Assembly (NCBI GenBank): GCA_943788245.1
Contig: CALSPN010000021.1
Span: 51,616 to 115,615, forward strand
DNA length: 64,000 nucleotides
Reading direction: 5' to 3'
DNA from: an uncultured Verrucomicrobiae bacterium
Lineage (GTDB): Bacteria > Verrucomicrobiota > Verrucomicrobiia > Limisphaerales > AAA164-E04
Every line of letters begins with the position of its first letter. Position 1 is the first letter of the stretch. The notes beneath the pieces were generated by a model. It saw only the letters and a program-made list of their open reading frames with translations, was not told where the DNA came from and did not search any database. Below are positions 42,830 to 53,800 of this stretch, one piece after another. Position numbers and translations under genes: made by a program.

Positions 42830-43375
42830 ATGAAAACGTCCAAAATAGTCATTGCCTTACTTATTTCAACCATCGTATTTGTTCTGCCCTCAGTGGCTCA
42901 GGACAATGCCAAGCAAAATCCAGCGTTTGAGAAAATGAAAAATATCTTGGGGAAATGGGAGGGAACCTTGGAGCGGTCCGGTAAAAAAATACACCTCCAA
43001 ACGCAATATCGATTAATTGGCGGAGGCGTCAGTATAGTAGAGGACTGGATTGAAGATGGGGAGGAAATGATCACTGTCTATCATAACAAAAATGGTCAGT
43101 TGAATGCAGTTCACTACTGCGCACTGGGAAATGCTCCCACACTCGCCTTGTCCTCAATGGATAGTGACAGTCTCACTTTTACTTTTGACCCAATCTGCGG
43201 TCTCAACCCGAAAAAGGAAAGGTTTGTGACTCGAATGCTCTATCGATTTAAAGGGGGGAATCCTACTGAAATGTACAGTGAAGGTGTATCCGACGGTATC
43301 AGCGTTGATGGTGAAGAGGGGGAAGTGATAGGTAAAGTCACTTTAACCAAAGTGGACGAATGGTCCAAGAATTAG
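42830..43375 (+). CDS. Secreted DUF1579-like/lipocalin-fold protein
   Basis: 181 residues from the ATG at 42830. The signal peptide (TSKIVIALLISTIVFVLPSVAQ) is clear. The mature protein begins with a helix and then LGKWEGTLERSG...QTQYRLIGGGVSIVEDW, a beta-barrel-like pattern seen in DUF1579-type proteins, and ends GKVTLTKVDEW. It is exported, with no catalytic motif recognised. It is monocistronic, with a terminator-like hairpin after the stop. Confidence 0.65.
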   Translation: MKTSKIVIALLISTIVFVLPSVAQDNAKQNPAFEKMKNILGKWEGTLERSGKKIHLQTQYRLIGGGVSIVEDWIEDGEEMITVYHNKNGQLNAVHYCALGNAPTLALSSMDSDSLTFTFDPICGLNPKKERFVTRMLYRFKGGNPTEMYSEGVSDGISVDGEEGEVIGKVTLTKVDEWSKN

Positions 43376-43412
43376 TCAAATGCAACAACTCTTCTCCAGA
43401 GGGAGTTCAAAT

Positions 43413-43455
43413 CAAGTGGCTCGTCATCAACGGGCCGCTTGATTGAATTTTTATT
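43413..43455 (+). terminator. Probable intrinsic terminator
   Basis: CAAGTGGCTCGT (43413-43424) pairs with ACGGGCCGCTTG (43430-43441), with two or more G-U wobble pairs valid only for plus-strand RNA, loop CATCA, then ATTGAATTTTTATTT. It lies 38 bases after the stop of the secreted DUF1579-like gene. Confidence 0.65.
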
Positions 43456-43600
43456 TCATTGTTCGAAAAAAAGTGTGACGGACTCTGAATGGTGATATTC
43501 ACCTTCTACCCCTTGTCTGATGGATCGAGGATATCAAACTTTACCATTCATTGGATGAAAGCAGGTAATTTGCCTGCATCAACGTAGAGTTAAAATAAGC

Positions 43601-45019
43601 TCAAACGCCATCCAATCTTCCGGTGCTGTCAGCAAAAGCTTCGGTTTCGACTCCCAGACGCTGAAGCATGGAGACAAACAAATTGGAAAGAGGTAGGTCT
43701 TCCTGAGTCGCCTTCTTGGTCCATGGCTCAGGGTCTCCGGGTTTCCACCCGCCCTGGTAGGCTTTGCCATTGGTGTGGTTGAGATACTGACCATGAGTAA
43801 AGCCCATGCTTTTCCCGCCCGCGAGGATCAGCGGATAATTCCGGGATAGGTGGAAAGCACTCGACGCAGATCCAAAGAATAGTAGAGTATTATCCAATAA
43901 ACTTCCGTCACCTCCAGGTTCCGGTGTTTGTCCAAGTCGTTGAATGAAGCGTGCATATTCCTCATGCAGGAATCTGCAATAGGTGCCAAAATTTTTCCAT
44001 CCTCCTTGTTGTTTGGTATCATGAGAAAGCTGGTGAGCAGCCGAAAATCCAACTGCTTTGGCCAATCTGTCACTGATACCAACCCCGTTCTCTCGACCAA
44101 TTTGATAAGTTGCAACCCGAGTCGAATCTGTTTTGAAAGCAAGATAAATCAGTTCAAACATGGTTTGAAGGTAAAGGCGCGGTTCATCAGGGGTAATTTC
44201 CAGATTCAGTTTTCCTCCGTCCACTTTGGGCAAGGGTGTATCTAACCACTTTTTTGCTTTTTGGACTCGGATTTCAGCCTCACGTACGGATTGAAGATAT
44301 TCGTCCAAACGAGCTTGATCATCCGATGAGAGCCTTTTCTTCAATCGACGGGTATCTGTCAGCAAATCATCCAGTGCACTTTGGCTGTGTGCCAGTTGTC
44401 TGGCTGCATTGGCATCGCTCTTGACAAACAACATGTCAAAAATTTGCTTGGGTCGGTTTTCTGCAGGTATGGCCCGGCCCTGTCTGTTGAAAGAAATTGT
44501 GTGTGCACCCCGAGCTGTTCCAGCTCCGCCATCCGTTGACATGACCAAGGACGCAAAGCGCGTTTGATCGCCGACATGCTGGGCATAGAGTTGATCCAGT
44601 GAGATGGAATTATTGTATGTCATGTCACCCGACCCAGTCGCAGCAGCCGTCAAGAATTGGTCGGCATTGTTATGCCCGTGAACGTTGCGACCCGCAGGAT
44701 GGGAGAGACCAGATAAAACGGTGATTTCGTTTTTCAGATCCTGCATTGGTTCCATGGTTCTTGTGAACTCGAAATCATTACCGTTGCCTCTCGGAAACCA
44801 GGCCCAGTCCTTATATGCCGGGTCCTCCGGTAGAGGCATGGGAACGCCATCAGGAAAATAGAAACAACCCAAACGTTTTGGGGTGTTTTTTTTCTTTGAT
44901 GCCAAGACCTTCGAAAGAGAGAGTGATTCAAACAATGGAAGTGCCAGTGCCCAACCCGTACCGCAAAGAAAGCGACGGCGATCCAGTGTTGTGATTTTCA
45001 GTTTTGATGCCGGATTCAT
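43601..45019 (-). CDS. DUF1552 protein with Tat signal
   Basis: 472 residues. The Tat motif DRRRFLCGTGWALALPLFESL directs folded export. DUF1552 features include KRLGCFYFPDGVPMP, ILSGLSHPAGRNVHGHNNADQFLTA, SLDQLYAQHVGDQTRFASLVMSTDGG, QSALDDLLTDTRRLKKRL, ATYQIGRENG, LSHDTKQQGGWKNF and SASSAFHLSRNYPLILAGG. The family is related to alkaline-phosphatase-fold DUF1501 proteins; enzymatic activity has not been shown to my knowledge. Its start overlaps the stop of the DUF1592 gene by ATGA. The DUF1592-DUF1552 pair is a hallmark of Planctomycetes and Verrucomicrobia and is thought to act on extracellular polysaccharide or in associated redox steps. Confidence 0.9.
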   Translation of the reverse strand: MNPASKLKITTLDRRRFLCGTGWALALPLFESLSLSKVLASKKKNTPKRLGCFYFPDGVPMPLPEDPAYKDWAWFPRGNGNDFEFTRTMEPMQDLKNEITVLSGLSHPAGRNVHGHNNADQFLTAAATGSGDMTYNNSISLDQLYAQHVGDQTRFASLVMSTDGGAGTARGAHTISFNRQGRAIPAENRPKQIFDMLFVKSDANAARQLAHSQSALDDLLTDTRRLKKRLSSDDQARLDEYLQSVREAEIRVQKAKKWLDTPLPKVDGGKLNLEITPDEPRLYLQTMFELIYLAFKTDSTRVATYQIGRENGVGISDRLAKAVGFSAAHQLSHDTKQQGGWKNFGTYCRFLHEEYARFIQRLGQTPEPGGDGSLLDNTLLFFGSASSAFHLSRNYPLILAGGKSMGFTHGQYLNHTNGKAYQGGWKPGDPEPWTKKATQEDLPLSNLFVSMLQRLGVETEAFADSTGRLDGV

Positions 45020-47700
45020 TTTGAAAGAAATAATTTACTTGTGGCTATTTCCATGATGAGGTCCCTGAGTCCATCATCCTTCTGGCGAACGCTTGATGCA
45101 ATTTCTTCCAACAAGGATCGATCAGAAAAAGTCAATGGCCTTCCAAGTGCAAAGACACACAATTTATGGGTTAAAGCGAGAACGAATTGATCTTGACGGT
45201 TTTTGAGTAGAAAACGTTTTAATCCAAGCATGCCAGCCAAAGAATCATTGTTGTATAAGCGACTGGTTGAGTCAACTGGCTTCCCGTTTGCCTCAGCGCG
45301 CCAGAGTCCTCGCGAATCGTAATTTTCAAAAGCAATACCCCATGGATCAATTTTTATGTGACATGACATGCAGGCAGCATGATTGCGGTGATCTTCGATG
45401 CGTTCCTTGAGGGTCATTCTGGCGATCGCAGGGTCTGCCAAATCGATTTCGGGCACTGCCGGTGGTGGTGGTGGTGGTGGGTCATTGAGGAAGCTTTCAA
45501 GCATCCATATGCCTCGTTTCAGTGGATTTGAATCATTGCCGCTTGAGTTCATGGCCAGCAGTCCCGCATGTGTCAGCATTCCACCACGGCGTGATGCCAT
45601 GTTCAACTGCACACGCCTGAATTCACTCCCCTTAATATTACTGAGGTTGTAATGTTTTGCCAGACGTTCGTTTGCCATGGTGAAATCAGAATGCAAGAAA
45701 TTGAGCAAGCTTTCGTTGTGACGCAATACCTCTTGAAAGAATAGTATTGTTTCCATCTTCATGGCTTCCTTGAGAGACGTGTCCAGTTTGTTGTCTGTAC
45801 CCAGAAATTCGAGTAACTGCATGTCCAGCCACTGATGGACGAATTCTTGGGGGAACCTTTCCGAACGTGGATCCTCGAGCATCCTTGAAACCTCATTCCG
45901 CAGAGTCGATTCATTGCTCAGTTGACCGAGACTTGCCATATTGCGGAGTCGATCATCTGGAAGGCTGCACCACAGAAACATTGATAAGCGCGATGCCAAC
46001 TCATGTTGAGATAGCACGCTTGATTTGTGTGGGTTTTCCCCTGAATCGATATCCGCATAATCTCTGCCCAGGTAGAGGAAGTTTGGTGAGGATAAAACGG
46101 TAGCCAATACTTCAATCACAGCCTCCTCAAATGTCTCACAATCATTACGCATGGTCTGAAAGAGTACAAGCTTCTGATTGACTTCTTCATCTGCGATTGA
46201 TCGTCTCCATGCTTTGGGCATGAAGGTCATTAGAATTTCTCGAGCGTAGGCGTTTTCATTGGAACTCTGAGAGCTTTCAAAGAAAATGCGTCGATGCGAT
46301 TCAGGAGGCCATTGGTCATAGATTGGTCCAGAGATCTCCACGTAGTCGATTTGGATTTCACCCTTATTGACGGAGTTGTTTACCAGACGGAGATGTTCTG
46401 ACGGACTTGGGGTTGATCCCATTCGGGAAGTTTTCCTGACAGAGTTTCGAGGGTAAATGTCACCAAGGATCACATCCCACTGATAAAAATGCGGATTCTC
46501 AGGGGTGGCATGTATCTCTACATCCTGATCGCTCACGCGCATCAGGGCGCGCCCTTCATTGCTGGCTTGCCAGCCAAACTCCAGCTGCATGGCTGGAATA
46601 TTCTCTTCCGCCATCGAATTATTTGAGGCACGTACTCTGACTCGAAGGATGCCTTCATCGGGTATTTTTTCACCCAATTCGACTACCAGTTTCTGTCTTG
46701 CTCCCTGAGGAATAATTGCCACGTGATCCGCTGATTTCGGCATTACAGGTGGAATGTCTGTGGGAGTAAGGGCATGTCTGGCACCTCCGTAGCCCCAGCT
46801 TTGGGGGACGGTGTGACCGTTCTCCAGGTTCTTGAAATAAGGTCTTCGATGAGTCTTTTTGAAATCACGCAACAACTGTTCGATTTTTTGCTCTTGTGCC
46901 TCGGGTTTACCTTCTAATTCCTGACGTGTTTTTTCGACTTTCGCTGCTTGTTTTTGCCAATCCACCTTACCAACTTCGTCCATTGTTCCACCCCAGTAAA
47001 TCACCGAGGGCTTCGGGCCTCGAACTGTTGCCCTTGACAGAGCCTTTTTCGCAATTCGACGGTAAGTTTCCAATTGAGTAACCGACATGTGCAAGTTCTC
47101 GGAACTGTTCTTGAACCCATCCTCAGAGTGAGCTTCAGTAGGGAGATCCCTGGCGAAGTTCCATGGAAGTCCCAGAAGATCCTGCAAGGCATAATTGTAT
47201 TCGTATTTTGTCATGCGACGAAACGAGGAATAACCACCTGTTGCTCGACGAGTGATCGATGCCGTTCGAATCTCGCCCGAAAGCCATTCCATTACCTTAC
47301 CCCGATCAAGACCAGGCATTTCAGGTTCGTCATCAGGTGGCATCTCACCATTGCTAATCACTGACTGGACCTCCAACCACCAATCTGCGTCATTTCCCTT
47401 GACCAGGTTGGGATTCAATTCATCGATCCGAAGACGTGCTTTGGATTTATCCGGACCGTGACAGGGGATGCAATGAGCTTTCAGAATTGGTTGAATTTCG
47501 GATTCAAACTGCTCCAGATTTACCTTTGGACTCAAGGTTTTGGCAGGCGAATTGGAACGACTGCGGAGTGATGACTCAAGGATTCCCTCTTTCCGCAGAT
47601 CTTCCAGAGTGGGCGAATGGGTCGCCGAGAGGCCGGTAAATGTTCCGGTGAACCAAAGAATTAGTAAGCAAAAGTTTCGTCTATAATTCATCGTGGTCAC
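45016..47700 (-). CDS. DUF1592/1588/1587/1585/1595 protein with planctomycete cytochrome c domain
   Basis: 894 residues. Signal peptide at ~1-27, then PSD1-type cytochrome c heme site CIPCHG (~77), DUF1587 (~160-230, RMTKYEYNYALQDLLG), a carbohydrate-binding-like beta domain (~330-460), DUF1595 (~490-550), DUF1592 (ELASRLSMFLWCSLPDDRL), DUF1588 (RRGGMLTHAGLLAMNSSGNDSNPLKRGIWMLESFL, then the diagnostic PPPPPPP run and VPEIDLADP) and DUF1585 (HRNHAACMSCHIKIDPWGIAFENYD, QFVLALTHKLCVFALGR). It is probably a secreted or periplasmic electron-transfer protein linked to polymer degradation; the biochemical role is unproved. Translationally coupled to the DUF1552 gene. Confidence 0.92.
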   Translation of the reverse strand: MTTMNYRRNFCLLILWFTGTFTGLSATHSPTLEDLRKEGILESSLRSRSNSPAKTLSPKVNLEQFESEIQPILKAHCIPCHGPDKSKARLRIDELNPNLVKGNDADWWLEVQSVISNGEMPPDDEPEMPGLDRGKVMEWLSGEIRTASITRRATGGYSSFRRMTKYEYNYALQDLLGLPWNFARDLPTEAHSEDGFKNSSENLHMSVTQLETYRRIAKKALSRATVRGPKPSVIYWGGTMDEVGKVDWQKQAAKVEKTRQELEGKPEAQEQKIEQLLRDFKKTHRRPYFKNLENGHTVPQSWGYGGARHALTPTDIPPVMPKSADHVAIIPQGARQKLVVELGEKIPDEGILRVRVRASNNSMAEENIPAMQLEFGWQASNEGRALMRVSDQDVEIHATPENPHFYQWDVILGDIYPRNSVRKTSRMGSTPSPSEHLRLVNNSVNKGEIQIDYVEISGPIYDQWPPESHRRIFFESSQSSNENAYAREILMTFMPKAWRRSIADEEVNQKLVLFQTMRNDCETFEEAVIEVLATVLSSPNFLYLGRDYADIDSGENPHKSSVLSQHELASRLSMFLWCSLPDDRLRNMASLGQLSNESTLRNEVSRMLEDPRSERFPQEFVHQWLDMQLLEFLGTDNKLDTSLKEAMKMETILFFQEVLRHNESLLNFLHSDFTMANERLAKHYNLSNIKGSEFRRVQLNMASRRGGMLTHAGLLAMNSSGNDSNPLKRGIWMLESFLNDPPPPPPPAVPEIDLADPAIARMTLKERIEDHRNHAACMSCHIKIDPWGIAFENYDSRGLWRAEANGKPVDSTSRLYNNDSLAGMLGLKRFLLKNRQDQFVLALTHKLCVFALGRPLTFSDRSLLEEIASSVRQKDDGLRDLIMEIATSKLFLSK

Positions 47701-47950
47701 ATATATTCTCTATCACAGGCTGTGAATTCTGTCACGTATTGACTCAAAAGAGGCGAATCCTTATTCAAAATAAAAATGAAAGCGTCGATGGACTGCCAGT
47801 AATTGAAGACTTGCGCTGCAGGACTGTAAGCAAAAGCCTCCCTCCATGAGAGGTGCCGGCATACTCGGGGCTTCTGAAAATACAAGCTCTAATATGGTTT
47901 TGAATTGTTTTGAGGGTGGATTTTTCAATAGAAAAACATAAGTTGAACGC

Positions 47951-49780
47951 ATGGAGCCAAACTCTTCCAGATACCGCTTATTCTCGTTTTTCTCACTTGG
48001 CACACTTATCAGCTTATGGATGCTTTCTGCTGAGCAGGTCATTTACGTATCACCTGCAGGCGATGATCTCAACAGTGGTCGACTCGAATCTCCATTGCGA
48101 ACGTTTGGTAAAATAAGTTCACTGATTCGAAACACTATCTTGGATCAACCGGGCGAGGATATTGTCGTTGTTTTTCGGGATGGCAGATACCAGTTGAATG
48201 AACCATGGGTTTTACGCTCCACAGACTGGCCGCAAGGGGAAGTTCAGGTCACATTCAGGGCCTTTCCTGGTGAATCTCCCATATTGAGCGGCGGATGGAC
48301 AGTAGATGATTGGAAACTGGATGCTGACGGATTGCTGAGTGCCTCCGTCGCCGGATATCCCGGTAATTTGAATCAGGTTCGCGAGTTGTTTGTGAATGGG
48401 AAACGAGCCACACGAGCGCGCTATCCCGATGACGACTTTCTTCGAGTCGAAGCCAGTGGGCCCGACAGGCGAACTGGCTTTACTTTTTACCCTGATGATA
48501 TAACGCAAATCGAAGATTCCGGGAGTGCGGAACTGGTTTTCTTTCACGATTGGTCGACTTCGCGTGTGGGGATCAAGGAAATTGACACTGCAAATCGTTA
48601 TATTACGGTGGCGGATCCCATTGGTCCCGTCTCTCCTCACTTTGCTATTGATAATTTTGAGAAGCACCCAAGGTATTATCTGGAGCATTCCAAGAGCTTC
48701 CTTACTCAACCGGGGGAATGGTATCTGGATACCATTCAAAAGGAGGTGATTTACATGCCTTTGCCCGGAGAAAATCTCGAAAATATACATGCCGCAATGC
48801 CACTTTCCTCGCAACTGATTCGAGTCCTCGGAACATCTGAGCAACCATTCAAGGGGCTTCACATACAGGGACTCATCATGGAGCACTGCCTGTGGGCAAT
48901 CCCAGCAAATGGTTACGCAGGGGGACAGGCCACATATCATGAACGTCGATATGGAGAGGGAGGCGCTCTGCGCGAATCGATGGTCGCAGCGGTCGAATTT
49001 CAATATGCCCAAGACTGCTCCTTCGAAGGCAATACCTTGCGAAAACTGGGGGGCTCAGGTTTGCTCCTGGGGGTCATGTCATCAGGCAATCGAATTGCAT
49101 TCAATCGTATTCATGATGTTTCTGGCAATGGTATCATGATCGGTGAAGATCAATCACGTCATGTTCTTGGCAAACCCTGGTGGCAATCGGCTCCAGAGCA
49201 GGTGACGAAAGACACACAGGTTGTGGGCAATGTGGTAGAGTATTGTGGAGCTCAATATTTTGGAGCAGTTGGCATTTGGATCGGTCTTGCTCAAGGGACA
49301 CAAATAGATGGTAATACTATCCGAGAACTGCCTTATACAGGGATATCGCTTGGATGGATGTGGAGTGAGGTTCCAACGCCGGCGGCTCGAAATCAAATCC
49401 GCAACAATCACATTCATCACGTCATGCAGGTCTTGTCCGATGGAGGCGGGATCTACACGCTTGGTTCACAGCCCGAGAGCTTGATTCATGGGAATTTGAT
49501 TCACGATGTCCCTTTGAATCTTGGGCGTGCCGAGAGCAACGGGATGTTTCTCGATCAAGGAACAATGGGGTTCATTGTAAAAGAAAATGTGATCTACAAT
49601 ATCGATCGATCACCCTTGCGGTTCCACTTGGCATCCACCAATCAAGTTGAAAGAAACCGCCTTTTCCTCTCAACGGATCAGATGCCACCCGTACGATTCA
49701 ACAACACGCCGGAAGAGAAGATTCATCTCAGTGCAAACGAAGTCATAGTCCAGTCGATTCCAAAGATCAAAGCCCCCTGA
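47951..49780 (+). CDS. Secreted right-handed parallel beta-helix protein (polysaccharide lyase/hydrolase-like)
   Basis: 609 residues. The N-terminus has a hydrophobic export segment (LFSFFSLGTLISLWMLSA) followed by IYVSPAGDDLNSGRLESPLRTFGKI, the usual DUF1565/beta-helix opening. From ~330 onward the repeats QDCSFEGNTLRKLGGSG, NRIAFNRIHDVSGNGI, TQVVGNVVEYCGAQ, GTQIDGNTIRELPYTGISLG and NQIRNNHIHHV form stacked coils, including the conserved IxxNxIxxx-GIxxG pattern. Similar PVC proteins are candidate polysaccharide lyases or glycosidases; no catalytic residues can be fixed by eye. It is divergent from the DUF1592 gene and convergent with the Gfo/Idh/MocA gene. Confidence 0.8.
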   Translation: MEPNSSRYRLFSFFSLGTLISLWMLSAEQVIYVSPAGDDLNSGRLESPLRTFGKISSLIRNTILDQPGEDIVVVFRDGRYQLNEPWVLRSTDWPQGEVQVTFRAFPGESPILSGGWTVDDWKLDADGLLSASVAGYPGNLNQVRELFVNGKRATRARYPDDDFLRVEASGPDRRTGFTFYPDDITQIEDSGSAELVFFHDWSTSRVGIKEIDTANRYITVADPIGPVSPHFAIDNFEKHPRYYLEHSKSFLTQPGEWYLDTIQKEVIYMPLPGENLENIHAAMPLSSQLIRVLGTSEQPFKGLHIQGLIMEHCLWAIPANGYAGGQATYHERRYGEGGALRESMVAAVEFQYAQDCSFEGNTLRKLGGSGLLLGVMSSGNRIAFNRIHDVSGNGIMIGEDQSRHVLGKPWWQSAPEQVTKDTQVVGNVVEYCGAQYFGAVGIWIGLAQGTQIDGNTIRELPYTGISLGWMWSEVPTPAARNQIRNNHIHHVMQVLSDGGGIYTLGSQPESLIHGNLIHDVPLNLGRAESNGMFLDQGTMGFIVKENVIYNIDRSPLRFHLASTNQVERNRLFLSTDQMPPVRFNNTPEEKIHLSANEVIVQSIPKIKAP

Positions 49781-49805
49781 GATAGAGGCCTCTCTTGTGT
49801 GAACA

Positions 49806-50849
49806 TTACTTCGCTTGCAGGACCTCACTGAGCGAAACTTCGCGCCCCAGTTCCAGTGAGCGTTGAGATGCTTCCAATGCGGCGATGACTTCGATTTCTT
49901 CTTCTATCGGAACGGATTCATTGCCGGAATGAACGAGATCAAGAAAAGCTTCAAGCAGGTAAGTATAAAGATCGGTTAAATCGGGTGTGACTGTTTTCCA
50001 TCCGTTGGTTCCGTAGAGATTGATCTGATATCCAGCCCGCATCTTGGCCCGTTCGCCTACCATCAGCACCACATCCCGTTCATCTTTGAATCGGATACGC
50101 GCGATATTGGCGTCTGGTCTTCCAACGTTCATCGCACTGATGGCTCCTGGTCCGAGTACGGCGTAGATCATGGATAAGGCATGAATGCCATAATAAATTA
50201 GATCATTTCCGCATGCCGCCGTTGCAAGATGAATGTCGCCTAATCGGGGTAATTCCCGGCGAAGCTGGATGATGTCGGGTACAAAACGTAAACTACTTGC
50301 CGACATGAAAGGAGTTTCAGTCTCCCTTGCCAGTTGACCGATTTCAGCTGCCGTTTTGGCTCTCATGGCAAGAGGTTTATCACAAAAGGTAGGGATACCT
50401 TTGCGCAAAGGATATTCGGCATATTTCCATTGCGCACCGGAGCCGTCATCAACGATCAAAACTGCGTCAACATCCTCAGCACATTGTTCGGGAGTTTGGG
50501 TGATGGTTTCAATGTTGCATGCTTTGGCCATTGCCCTTGCTGCCTTTTCGTCGGGGTCCCAGACCTTGACAACACGTCCCCCTGAGAGTCGTTTTCCTGC
50601 CCTGACGAAAGGTCCTTTCACTTCTTTAGCCATCTCTTCATCCCAACCATTGAAGACCGTGGCGAAAGCTGTGCCATGATGAGAGCCGGGTAGACGTTGC
50701 TCTCCGGGGCGACCATAGCTTGCCGCCGAAATAAGTGCCAATCTCAAGGGCTTGCTATCCTTGTGTGCCTGTGCGGTGAAAGGCAATCCGGATGCAGATG
50801 TTGCTGCCAATGCAGAGGCAGATCGAGTCATAAATGTGCGTCGGTTCAT
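49806..50849 (-). CDS. Tat-exported Gfo/Idh/MocA-family oxidoreductase
   Basis: 347 residues. The Tat signal NRRTFMTRSASALAATSASGLPFTAQA suggests folded export. The NAD(P)-binding Rossmann part contains VKVWDPDEKAARAMAKACNI and VDAVLIVDDGSGAQW; the family motif around CDKPLA (~160) has the conserved lysine of the EKP motif. The second half is the usual open beta-sheet substrate domain (IHALSMIYAVLGPG contains the active-site His region). PVC bacteria carry many exported paralogues, for sugar or inositol-derivative oxidation. It lies just downstream (47 bases) of the large PVC cytochrome gene on the same strand. The substrate is unknown. Confidence 0.88.
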   Translation of the reverse strand: MNRRTFMTRSASALAATSASGLPFTAQAHKDSKPLRLALISAASYGRPGEQRLPGSHHGTAFATVFNGWDEEMAKEVKGPFVRAGKRLSGGRVVKVWDPDEKAARAMAKACNIETITQTPEQCAEDVDAVLIVDDGSGAQWKYAEYPLRKGIPTFCDKPLAMRAKTAAEIGQLARETETPFMSASSLRFVPDIIQLRRELPRLGDIHLATAACGNDLIYYGIHALSMIYAVLGPGAISAMNVGRPDANIARIRFKDERDVVLMVGERAKMRAGYQINLYGTNGWKTVTPDLTDLYTYLLEAFLDLVHSGNESVPIEEEIEVIAALEASQRSLELGREVSLSEVLQAK

Positions 50850-50896
50850 GGGATTCTTTTATTAGGTGCCTCGTTGAGTATGATGAACTTCTGGGC

Positions 50897-53800
50897 TCAA
50901 CGACGGATGGGTTGAGAAATGCGGAGGTAGGCGAACAAATCACGAAGTTGCTGGTCGCTCAGGTCATCCAGCAACCCTTCAGGCATCATACTGCGTCCCA
51001 TTGGCTGAACGTCTGCAATTTCATGTGCGGCAATGGTCAGATCCTGACCGTCTAACCCGCGCAGCACAGTAACCTGATGATCGCGATCCAATTCGAATCC
51101 ACCAAGACTCCGGCCATCGGTAGTTTCAATGTTGATGAATTGAAAACCCTCACGGATTTCAGCATTGGGATTTACAATACTGAGTAACATCGTTCCCAGA
51201 TCATTTCGTTGGTAACTTGTAAGGTCTGGACCTATGGCACCACCTTTGAAAAAGAGTTTATGACAAGCTGCACATCGCTCCATGAATATGGGCTCACCCA
51301 CGTATGGACTGCCCGAACCAGTTTTCAAGATAGTTTCGAGGGCTTTGATTTTGTCTGGAAATTCAGGGGCCGATCCGGGGGTGGCATCAGTAAAAAATTG
51401 GGTCGCCATTTTTTGGATGGAGGGATTCCGGTGAAGACGCAAGTTCTCGGCGATATCAGGTGGAATGAGACCGGTCTGCAATCCACCCGAATGCAGGGTT
51501 TCTAAAAGTTTCCTTGTCCAGGGTTCTCTGGCCAGCAAGAGGGTGAAAGCCGAGGACCTCAAATCTGCCGGAAATTGGGGAAGCGCTTTTAATACTTGAT
51601 CCACAATCTTTGGGTCATCATAGAGATTCAACGAAGCGAACGCTGCTTTTCTCAGGGAAAGGTCGGATCGACTCATCGCCAGTTCGAGGAGGGCGTCCCG
51701 GGCGATGGCATGCTTTAGTTCTCCAAAAGCCCTGACGTATGGAAGTCGATCCTCCAGTGTAGCGTCCTTATTGACCATGGTTGAAACGGCTTGTTTTATT
51801 GCACTCGAATCGCCTTGTCTGACACGCATCAACATCGAGGTTGAACCGGTAAGATTGAGCTCATTGATTAATCTATCGGGCAATGCTGTTATGGAGCGGC
51901 CCCTGAAGGCCTGTTCGAATCCACCGATCATTGCAGACCCGGCATGCGGCGACGGGGTATGATGCATGAGGCGAGCGAGGAGCAAAAGATCCTTGCGCTT
52001 CCCATCCACAGCAAGTCGGCGTGCAATCCTTGGCAGGATATGTTCCAGAAAAAGCGGTTCATTCCACAACTCGGCTTCTTCCAGAAAGGATACGACGGCC
52101 TCGGTTGCAAAAGGGAAATGTGCTTCAAAGACCCACCAGCAAAGAAGAGGGATATAAGGATCCTTCAGGTCCTCTGCATGGCGTATCAAGATTCCAACCA
52201 GATCGAATCCCTGCATCCTGCTCAATCTTCGAGCGGTGGATGCCATTTGTGAACGCACTTCCGCATCAGGTTCGACCTTTGCCTGGTCTATCAGTGTTTT
52301 AAATAATTTCTCAGGAAGCGACCGAGCTCTTATCTGTTCTCCTGCAAGTCCCAGGTTGCGGTGGATGCCATAGGAATCTCCCAGCAAGCGAGTTGTCCAC
52401 ATGCGGACGGGAGGGAAAGGGTGATTGAGCGCATGGATGGCAGCAGCTGTATCGAATCCTCCTGACTGATAAAGCGCCCACAAGGCATTCAGCGCGCCTA
52501 TATCCGGTTCAGAAATGATGAACTCTTTCAAGGAAGGAAAGGCATGGGGATCCTCCCGCTCACCGATCAGGCGAACCGCTGTCTGACGATGCCATTTATT
52601 GGGGTGTGCCAGAAAAGTAACCAATTCTGTTGTTGTTTTATTTGCGAGATCAAGATCCGATTCCAGTGCTGAATCCACGCCTGAGATGCGATAAATTCGA
52701 CCTGATGTGGGATCGATTTGGTTCTGATAATGCTGTCCATGAGCGATGTAGTATTCGTACATGTCTGATACGAAAATAGAACCATCAGGTGCGTTTGCGA
52801 TATAAACAGGACGAAAGGCGGGATCAAAACTCTTCACGGCAATCCCGTGGTCATGCGTGGTGAATGTCGCGCCTTTTTTCTCTCTTTGAGCTGCAATGAC
52901 CTCATTATGGAGGGGATCAATCGCGAGCAGCATGCCATGAAGAGCTGGGGGCATGGCGGTCCCTTCAACAAAGGCTCCAAAATGTGTGAAGCGAACGACC
53001 TTATCCAGAGTGCGCATCATGGGGAGTTCACCAAAAGCATAAGGATTGCGCGGTGGACCGAACTTCCCGGGATTGACACCCTGCATTTGATAGAATCCGC
53101 CCTGCACGAAATGCCAGCCTCGTGTGTTACCTCCGTTGTGGCCTGAATAAAGCCGACCTTGTGCATCGAATTCAAGACCGTAGGTGTTGCCCCCCGCCTT
53201 CAGCAAATAGTTCGAATGCTTGAGTATCTGGATGATATCGCCAGACCATGCATCCTTCAAAATACACACCTGGTGCGTTCGGTGGATCGATACCGGGACG
53301 AGTGACCCGACATGAGCAGGTGCTTCCCTGACCTCCATACAACCATCCATCGGGACCCCATGTCAGGCCGTTCGCGATGGAGTGTGTGTCTTCAAATCCA
53401 AAACCTGCCAACTTGACCTCTGGAGGACCGTCAGGAATGTCATTGTTGTCGGCATCGGGATAGAACAGCAGGTAAGGTGTGTGCATCACCCACACTCCGC
53501 CATGACCTCGTAAGGCAGCATTGGCCATGTTCAGCCCTTCTACAAATATTTTGTGCTTGTCGAAGATACCATCTCCGTTGGTGTCTTCATGAAAACTAAT
53601 ACGATCAGCACCCGGTTCGTGGTGTGGTGGAGCTGGGGGGATTTTGTTGTAGTGTGCGCGATAATATTTATCCCGACTCAACATGCGGATGCCTGCCGGA
53701 TAAGGATATTGGCGTGATTGGGTCACCCATAGCCGACCCTGCTCGTCAAAACTAAAATGGAATGGCTGTGCAATAGTGGGTTCATGAAGGATCAATCCCG

